The notes beneath the pieces were generated by a model. That model worked only from the letters and a program-made list of their open reading frames with translations, was not told where the DNA came from and searched no databases. Below, in pieces: positions 6,559-10,389 of a stretch of 10,389 bases of DNA. The DNA is from JARRNO01 sp037384885 (GTDB lineage Bacteria; Acidobacteriota; UBA4820; DSQY01). Position 1 is the first letter of the stretch. Each line of letters begins with the position of its first letter. Made by a program: the position numbers and the translations under genes. Location of the stretch: positions 1-10,389 of the forward strand of contig JARRNO010000158.1 of NCBI GenBank assembly GCA_037384885.1, written 5' to 3'.

Positions 6559-7020
6559 ATGGAAGCACCACGCGTCAGCCTCAAACAAGCCGTCCCGGAA
6601 CTTTACCAGGCCATGATCGCCCTCGAACGCGCCATGAGCCGTCATGCCGCCGCCGCGGGAATCGCGAGCGGGTTTGCCCATCTCCTTCGCCTGCGCGCCT
6701 CCCAGATCAACGGGTGCGCCTTCTGCCTGAGGATGCACCAGCGGGACGCTCTGGAAGCGGGGGAGACGACGGATCGTATCGCCGTTTTACCCGCCTGGCG
6801 GGAAACAGGCTACTTCAGCGAAAAGGAACGCGCGGCGCTGGCGCTCGTCGAAGCGGTTACGCTGCTCCCAGAGGGCCAAGTGCCGGATGAAATCTACGAA
6901 GCGTCGGCGGAGGCGCTCTCCCGGGAAGAGATCGCGGCCGTGGAATGGCTCGCCATCGTCATTAACTCGTGGAACCGCATGGCCGTTTCGAGCCGCACGC
7001 CGGTAGGGCCGGAAGAGTAG
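6559..7020 (+). CDS. AhpD-like / carboxymuconolactone decarboxylase family protein
   Basis: 153-aa all-helical protein of the AhpD core family. ATG 6559 follows AGGAG at 6547-6551. The redox motif C53-A-F-C56 with H60 ('INGCAFCLRMHQRDALEAGE') fits the C-x2-C-x3-H pattern of alkylhydroperoxidase-type members. It is followed by the usual 'RIAVLPAWRETGYFSEKERAALALVEAVTLL' and a C-terminal helix 'LSREEIAAVEWLAIVINSWNRMAV'. Such proteins usually act as oligomers and use the CxxC pair for peroxide or disulfide reduction. The natural partner is not evident: no AhpC is adjacent, although a selenoperoxiredoxin lies 6 kb upstream. The gene looks intact and typical. Confidence 0.9.
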   Translation: MEAPRVSLKQAVPELYQAMIALERAMSRHAAAAGIASGFAHLLRLRASQINGCAFCLRMHQRDALEAGETTDRIAVLPAWRETGYFSEKERAALALVEAVTLLPEGQVPDEIYEASAEALSREEIAAVEWLAIVINSWNRMAVSSRTPVGPEE

Positions 7021-7172
7021 GCGGAGAAATCCGGGAAAAATTGCGCATCAGCTCCCCTTTGCTGGCCCACAAAGCTAGGCGTGGCGGCGTTTATCCAGAG
7101 GCTTTGGGAGTGTGACTACCGGCGAAAAGGGATTGCAGGGTATCCCGGCAGAGGCTTGTTAGAAACAGCGCC
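7021..7172. other. Intergenic stretch upstream of the arsR promoter
   Basis: I see no gene and no clear terminator for the AhpD-like gene here. A weak CTTTG/CAAAG pairing (5 bp) around 7058-7075 is the only hairpin noticed. Confidence 0.4.
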
Positions 7173-7200
7173 TTGACAAATATTCGCTTATTCATATATT
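7173..7200 (+). promoter_or_regulatory. Sigma-70-type promoter with overlapping AT-rich dyad
   Basis: TTGACA (7173-7178) and TATATT (7195-7200) are separated by 16 bp, close to consensus and by far the best promoter in the window. AAATAT (7178-7183) and ATATTT (7196-7201) form an inverted repeat across the spacer and -10, a position and base composition usual for ArsR/SmtB operators. Repressor binding here would block RNA polymerase and autoregulate the operon. Confidence 0.7.
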
Positions 7201-7218
7201 TTAATTATCGGAGGGCGT

Positions 7219-7533
7219 ATGCAGGACGCACTCAAAGAACAAGCGAGATTCTTCCGGGACCTGGGCCATCCCATCCGGTTGCGAATCCTGTGCCTCCTGC
7301 TGCGAGAGGGCCGGCAGTGCGTGTGCCGGATGCTTCCCGAACTGGACGTCCCGCAGCCCACCCTTTCGCGCCACCTGGCTGTCCTGCGCGGCCACGGCTA
7401 CATCGAAGATGAACGCGAAGGCGCCATGGTTTTCTACCGCGTTTCGGATTCGAGGATGCGGACAATTCTGGCCGCCGCCGGTTTGCCCTGCGCCTGCGCC
7501 GGCCAGGATAAGAAACAATTGGGGGGAATGTGA
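7219..7533 (+). CDS. arsR: ArsR/SmtB-family metal(loid)-responsive repressor
   Basis: 104-aa winged-helix repressor. ATG 7219 follows GGAGGG at 7210-7215. Sequence order: N-terminal helix 'FFRDLGHPIRLRILCLLLREG', the metal-binding helix 'RQCVCRMLPELDV' with C34-V-C36, the recognition helix 'PQPTLSRHLAVLRGHG', and the wing 'YIEDEREGAMVFYRVSDS'. The CVC pair is the arsenic/antimony-sensing motif of the classic ArsR type. A second pair, C91-A-C93, lies in the C-terminal tail and could add ligands. The gene is first in an operon leading to a permease, and an AT-rich dyad overlaps its promoter, so it most likely represses its own operon until a thiophilic ion binds. The inducer is inferred, not shown. 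Confidence 0.9.
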   Translation: MQDALKEQARFFRDLGHPIRLRILCLLLREGRQCVCRMLPELDVPQPTLSRHLAVLRGHGYIEDEREGAMVFYRVSDSRMRTILAAAGLPCACAGQDKKQLGGM

Positions 7534-7787
7534 GCAGGGACAAAGCAATAGACCAATCTCCGTTTCAAGGGCAGATCAATGCCGCCCTGGGAAGGCTTTT
7601 GGGGCAACAAAGGGCTTCTTCGAAGTGGGGATGGGTGAGCAGCGAGGCCGAAACCACGGCGCGTTTCAGCCTAATGCGTTGTCGCTTCTGGATAGTGCTC
7701 ATTGGCATCGACCTCGTCGTGACGCTTTGCATCCCTGGGCGCGTCGCAGGCAACGCGACCCATGAGGGATTTTCAGCAGCCTGCTGA
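7530..7787 (+). CDS. Small single-span membrane protein, translationally coupled to arsR
   Basis: 85 aa from GTG 7530, overlapping the arsR stop by 4 bases (GTGA) with a G-run (7521-7526) as ribosome site. No family recognised. The N-terminal 45 residues are polar ('INAALGRLLGQQRASSKWGWVSSEAETTARFSL'), followed by one hydrophobic span (about 53-69, 'FWIVLIGIDLVVTLCIPG') flanked by C51 and C67, and a short tail ending in C85. Overlap and codon use consistent with its neighbours support a real gene. Its stop TGA (7785-7787) lies within a 17-nt palindrome and is in frame with the thioredoxin gene that starts 22 nt later. It may be an accessory subunit of the permease; that is inference from position. 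Confidence 0.65.
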   Translation: MSRDKAIDQSPFQGQINAALGRLLGQQRASSKWGWVSSEAETTARFSLMRCRFWIVLIGIDLVVTLCIPGRVAGNATHEGFSAAC

Positions 7788-7788
7788 A
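7772..7788. repeat. Palindrome spanning the stop of the 85-aa gene
   Basis: 8-bp arms (7772-7779 and 7781-7788) flank a single central base. In RNA it would fold as a stem of about 7 bp with a 3-nt loop just before the thioredoxin ribosome site (AAGGGGGG at about 7794-7800). No T-run follows, so it may be an RNA-stability or translation-control element rather than a terminator. Confidence 0.5.
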
Positions 7789-7808
7789 GTGTGAAGGGGG
7801 GAACTCAA

Positions 7809-8060
7809 ATGTTGACCATCAAGATCGCCGGCCCGGGCTGCCGGAACTGTCACGAACTCGAAAAGAGGGTCAAGGCGGCCCTCGAATCCATGCAGCGCGA
7901 GGCGGTGATTCTCAAGCTCACCGACTTCAAGGACATCGCCGCGGCGGGCGTTATGACCACCCCCGGCCTCATCGTCAACGACGCGGTGATTTCACAGGGA
8001 AAAGTGCCGGACGAGGCCACACTCATGCAGTGGCTTCAGGAAGTGGAGGCGGGGGAATGA
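7809..8060 (+). CDS. Mini-thioredoxin (redox-active disulfide protein 2 family)
   Basis: 83-aa cytoplasmic thioredoxin-fold protein, starting at ATG 7809 after a purine-rich GGGGGGAA ribosome site; an in-frame GTG at 7791 is less likely. The sequence 'MLTIKIAGPGCRNCHELEKRVKAAL' has the CxxC centre C11-R-N-C14, and 'VMTTPGLIVND' provides the cis-proline (P52) next to the active site. Its length is normal for this family of short thioredoxins, which are habitually encoded beside DUF318/ArsP permeases and ArsR regulators. It probably exchanges thiols with a cysteine of the permease or handles the thiol-bound substrate. Its stop overlaps the next gene (ATGA), indicating translational coupling. 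Confidence 0.9.
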   Translation: MLTIKIAGPGCRNCHELEKRVKAALESMQREAVILKLTDFKDIAAAGVMTTPGLIVNDAVISQGKVPDEATLMQWLQEVEAGE

Positions 8061-8797
8061 CCGGAAGGACATCCACGCGCCGCACACCTCGCCGCCGGGC
8101 CCTCTGGGGCTCCGCACTCCTGCTCGTTCCCGCATTGGTCTTCACCGCGGCCGCGAAGCAAGCCCAACCGGAAGGCGGGCCGGCCTCCCTGAAGGTTCTC
8201 TGTTCCGAACCCTACGCCCCGGTGGTCAGAGTGCTCGACACCGAATCCAGCCTCGGTCCGCTGGCCGCGGCGCCGCGAACGGTCACCCTGCGCGACCTGG
8301 TCAAGTTCCACGGCCATCCATGCGACGGCCTGGTGGCGGCCTCCGCCGGCATTACTTACGGGCTGCACGCGCTCTTTCCCAAGGGCGTCGTGGACCGCAC
8401 GGATGTGGTGGTGGCTGTCAACGCCTCTCCCTGCTACGGCGACGCGGCGGCCTACCTGACCGGGGCCCGGGCCCGGTACCACACGCTGATCGTGGACAAG
8501 AACCTGCACGATACGTGGATTCTGCACCGTCGCTCCACCGGCAAGACCGTCGCCGTGAGCCTCAAACCGGGGATCAAACCGGCGACGCTGCCTTCGCTGG
8601 AAGAAAAGCTCCGTGCGGAAGGGTGCGATCAGCCGCTGATCCGTAAGGTGCAGGCGCTTCAGATCCGCTATTCGGAAAAGGTACTCTCCATGCCGCCCAG
8701 CGAGGTATTTGAACTGAAAACACTGCCTTCCTTCCCGTACAAATTCGGAGGGATGCGCGCCGACGCCGCCAAGGCGCACTGCCCGCGGGAGGATTAA
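8057..8797 (+). CDS. Exported FmdE-family protein
   Basis: 246 aa from ATG 8057, overlapping the thioredoxin stop by 4 bp, with GGAGG at 8044-8048. Residues 1-33 form an export signal: an Arg-rich stretch ('RRTPRRRALWG') then 'SALLLVPALVFTAAA'. The twin arginines make Tat export conceivable, but the pattern is not canonical. The mature part is FmdE-like (PF02663): 'LVKFHGHPCDGLVAASAGITYGL' (H85-G-H87-P-C89) and 'VNASPCYGDAAAYLTGARARYHTLIVDKN' (C126). Additional C190 and C242 near the C-terminus could add metal ligands. FmdE was named from formylmethanofuran dehydrogenase operons but is widespread, often zinc-binding and functionally unsettled; no methanofuran genes are here. A periplasmic or exported copy between a thioredoxin and a permease suggests a metal- or cofactor-handling role outside the membrane. 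Confidence 0.82.
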   Translation: MTGRTSTRRTPRRRALWGSALLLVPALVFTAAAKQAQPEGGPASLKVLCSEPYAPVVRVLDTESSLGPLAAAPRTVTLRDLVKFHGHPCDGLVAASAGITYGLHALFPKGVVDRTDVVVAVNASPCYGDAAAYLTGARARYHTLIVDKNLHDTWILHRRSTGKTVAVSLKPGIKPATLPSLEEKLRAEGCDQPLIRKVQALQIRYSEKVLSMPPSEVFELKTLPSFPYKFGGMRADAAKAHCPRED

Positions 8798-8803
8798 ACC
8801 GCC

Positions 8804-9889
8804 ATGTCCCTGGAAGCCAGAGGCGGCCTCGAACGGCCCGCCGCAGCCGCTGAAAACCATATACCGCAAAGGGGCTTGGGGCGTTACCTCCTGTGGGGCT
8901 TTCCCGCCCTCGCCGCCTGGGTGGTTCTGTACCTCGCCCTGGAGCCCATCGCCAAGTGGTTGACCTATTCCCTGCTTCGCCTGCCCGCGAGCACCCACCT
9001 CGGCTCGGCGGTCGAATTCTTCATCTTCGAATCGCCCAAAGTGCTCATGCTCCTCCTGCTTGTGGTCTTCGGCGTGGGAGTCCTCCGGTCGTTCTTTACG
9101 CCCGAGCGCACCCGGCGCATGCTGGCGGGACGGCGCGAAGCCGTGGGCAACGTCATGGCCGCCGTGCTTGGGGTTCCCACTCCGTTCTGCTCCTGCTCCG
9201 CCGTGCCGCTCTTCATCGGGTTCGTCACGGCGGGCGTCCCGCTGGGCGTGACCTTTTCCTTTCTGGTGGCCTCGCCCATGGTCAACGAGGTGGCGATCGT
9301 GCTTCTTTTCGGCCTGTTCGGCTGGAAGGTGACACTGCTCTATACGGGCACGGGGCTCTTCATCGCCATCTTTGCCGGCTGGGCCATCGGCCGCCTGAAG
9401 CTGGAAAAACACGTGGAAGACTGGGTCTACGAAATGCCGGCCGGCCAGGAAGCGGGTCCCGAGGAAAAACTGGCGTGGCCTGACCGCATCCACGCAGGCG
9501 GCGAGGCCGTCCGCGACATCGTGGGCCGGGTTTGGCCCTATGTGCTTGCCGGTATTGCGGTGGGCGCGGGCATCCACGGCTACGTGCCGCAGGATTTCAT
9601 GGCGCATCTCATGGGGAAGAGCGCGTGGTGGGCCGTACCGCTGGCCGTGCTCATTGGAATCCCCATGTACTCCAACGCGGCGGGGATCATTCCCATCGTG
9701 CAGGCGCTGATGGAGAAGGGCGCGGCGCTGGGGACGGTGCTGGCGTTCATGATGGCGGTGATCGGGCTGTCTCTTCCGGAGACGGTGATTCTGCGGAAGG
9801 TGTTGAAGCCCAAGCTTATTGCGGCCTTTATCGCCGTCGTGGGCATCGGCATTCTCATCGTCGGCTATCTCTTCAATCTGCTGTTGTAG
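8804..9889 (+). CDS. DUF318/ArsP-family permease (UPF0718)
   Basis: 361-aa integral membrane protein; ATG 8804 follows GGGAGGA (8787-8793), 6 bp after the FmdE-like stop. About eight to ten hydrophobic spans are visible (first at about 28-47, then 80-95, 116-142, 150-172, 176-196, 244-259, 275-299, 308-327 and 338-361). The family signature is intact: 'AAVLGVPTPFCSCSAVPLFIGFVTAGVPLGVTFSFLVASPMVNEVA' with C129-S-C131, and the second-half repeat 'VLIGIPMYSNAAGIIPIVQAL'. The loop 200-240 is charged and cytoplasmic-like. Members include ArsP, which exports trivalent organoarsenicals; most others have unknown substrates. The CSC pair is a plausible metalloid ligand or thioredoxin target. It is the last gene of the ArsR-controlled operon; no clear terminator follows. 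Confidence 0.88.
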   Translation: MSLEARGGLERPAAAAENHIPQRGLGRYLLWGFPALAAWVVLYLALEPIAKWLTYSLLRLPASTHLGSAVEFFIFESPKVLMLLLLVVFGVGVLRSFFTPERTRRMLAGRREAVGNVMAAVLGVPTPFCSCSAVPLFIGFVTAGVPLGVTFSFLVASPMVNEVAIVLLFGLFGWKVTLLYTGTGLFIAIFAGWAIGRLKLEKHVEDWVYEMPAGQEAGPEEKLAWPDRIHAGGEAVRDIVGRVWPYVLAGIAVGAGIHGYVPQDFMAHLMGKSAWWAVPLAVLIGIPMYSNAAGIIPIVQALMEKGAALGTVLAFMMAVIGLSLPETVILRKVLKPKLIAAFIAVVGIGILIVGYLFNLLL

Positions 9890-9926
9890 TCCCATTGGAA
9901 CCATGCGGCAGACGGACATATCGCCG

Positions 9927-10025
9927 GCATCGCTCGGGGCCGCCGGCGCTGCGCGCCCCGCCGCTTCGGTCAATGCTCCTGCTGAAAAGCAAGCTTTCCA
10001 TCGGTGGCATTTGACCGTCGCGCCG
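9927..10025. repeat. Direct repeat, copy 1
   Basis: Bases 9936-10025 are identical over 90 bp to 10182-10271; similarity extends left to 9927 with one substitution and one single-base length difference. It contains a small hairpin (9945-9949 with 9953-9957). It starts 38 bp after the permease stop. Confidence 0.9.
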
Positions 10026-10053
10026 GATTTTTGCGAAAAATACGCAAAATCCG
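10024..10053. repeat. Long hairpin after repeat copy 1
   Basis: Arms 10024-10035 and 10043-10053 pair over 11 bp with a single bulged T, closing a 7-nt A-rich loop. It is AT-rich compared with its surroundings and begins exactly where the two direct-repeat copies diverge. No T-run follows, so terminator function is doubtful. Confidence 0.55.
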
Positions 10054-10093
10054 ATCAAGCCGGTATGCCTTCGCGGGAGGGCCCCGGGGCGCG

Positions 10094-10141
10094 CCGCCTG
10101 AGGCGGCCACGGCGCTTTCGCGCCTCGCGGACTTTGTCCGC
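10094..10141. repeat. Three consecutive small perfect hairpins
   Basis: Stems 10094-10098/10102-10106 (5 bp, loop TGA), 10111-10115/10120-10124 (5 bp, loop TTTC) and 10127-10132/10136-10141 (6 bp, loop TTT) follow one another with only a few bases between. They lie between the two direct-repeat copies. Confidence 0.6.
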
Positions 10142-10171
10142 CGCCCCGGGGGACAAGCACAGCAGAGTCTC

Positions 10172-10271
10172 GCATCGCCCGGGGGCCGCCGGCGCTGCGC
10201 GCCCCGCCGCTTCGGTCAATGCTCCTGCTGAAAAGCAAGCTTTCCATCGGTGGCATTTGACCGTCGCGCCG
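10172..10271. repeat. Direct repeat, copy 2
   Basis: Second copy of the 90-bp repeat (exact part 10182-10271), same orientation, 246 bp after copy 1. Flanks differ completely to the right (after 10271). Confidence 0.9.
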
Positions 10272-10317
10272 CACTGGCGTGCGGAGCGGCCCCGGCGTGC
10301 CTCACGTCCTGCAATTC

Positions 10318-10347
10318 TTGGCAAAGAAGCCCCCCCAACCTTATACA
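10318..10347 (+). promoter_or_regulatory. Possible promoter near the right edge
   Basis: TTGGCA (10318-10323) and TTATAC (10341-10346) are 17 bp apart, suggesting a + strand promoter for a gene starting at or beyond the window end. An ATG at 10353 opens a frame running off the window, but it lacks a ribosome site and is not called. Confidence 0.35.
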
Positions 10348-10389
10348 GAAACATGCGCCGACAGTACGGAGCCATCTTCGTCGTCAGGC

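Larger units (their letters stand above)
9890..10389. other. 500-bp non-coding tail with repeats and hairpins
   Basis: No ORF here shows family features or a ribosome site; the visible frames are Arg/Gly/Pro-rich products of GC-rich repeats. The region holds two copies of a 90-bp direct repeat, several hairpins between them, and a possible promoter near the right edge. Confidence 0.6.

Noticed and set aside
7785..7787. TGA after a Cys codon as a second selenocysteine site
   Set aside because: The only hairpin here lies over and before the TGA rather than 16-37 nt after it, the following residues do not match a known Sec context, and the thioredoxin has its own start and ribosome site.
8036..9973. 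645-codon open frame on the - strand antisense to the thioredoxin, FmdE-like and permease genes
   Set aside because: Its product is rich in His, Arg, Gly and Gln without any fold signature and it opposes three well-supported genes. Long antisense frames are expected in GC-rich DNA with strong third-position bias.
9927..10271. CRISPR array
   Set aside because: Only two copies, 90 bp long and 156 bp apart, which does not fit CRISPR repeat and spacer sizes; no cas genes are present.
10353..10389. Partial gene beginning with ATG at 10353 and running off the window
   Set aside because: Only 12 codons are visible, there is no ribosome site, and nothing recognisable is encoded.

Overview
The window is GC-rich, densely coding bacterial DNA. 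A selenocysteine-type peroxiredoxin, an FmdE-family protein, a DUF318/ArsP-type permease with a small CxxC thioredoxin, and REP-like intergenic hairpins together suggest an anaerobic Deltaproteobacterium (Desulfobacterota, perhaps Syntrophobacter-like). That assignment is inference from gene content; there is no rRNA or other phylogenetic marker.

Layout. A Rho-independent terminator (47-80) closes an upstream unit. At 209-868 is an AhpC/TSA peroxiredoxin-like gene whose peroxidatic cysteine codon is an in-frame TGA (455-457). The frame and family homology continue on both sides, and a bacterial SECIS-like hairpin lies just downstream, so it is best read as a 219-aa selenoprotein. An SRPBCC lipid/ligand-binding-fold protein follows (914-1384). 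Next is a compact envelope group on the + strand: an exported TPR-like protein with two retropepsin-like halves (1590-3227), a polytopic membrane protein of unknown function (3235-4317), and an 80-aa membrane protein (4385-4627).

On the - strand are a YaiI/DUF188 gene with an abnormal N-terminus (4701-5156) and a small cupin (5483-5845), separated by a repeat-rich gap with REP-like hairpins. Back on the + strand are a PhnB-type VOC protein (6061-6477) and an AhpD-like CxxC protein (6559-7020).

The last module (7173-9889) looks like one operon. A near-consensus promoter overlapped by an AT-rich dyad precedes an ArsR/SmtB repressor with a CVC metal-binding motif. It is followed by a translationally coupled 85-aa single-span membrane protein, a CxxC mini-thioredoxin, an FmdE-like protein with an export signal, and a DUF318/ArsP-family permease with a CSC motif. 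The ArsR-thioredoxin-permease core suggests thiol-reactive metalloid or metal export. The exported FmdE-like protein and the small membrane protein are unexpected partners and are the best candidates for something undescribed. The window ends in about 500 bp without a convincing gene, holding a perfect 90-bp direct repeat (246 bp apart) and a run of hairpins.

Redox chemistry is a common thread: selenoperoxiredoxin, AhpD-like CxxC protein, thioredoxin and a cysteine-bearing permease.
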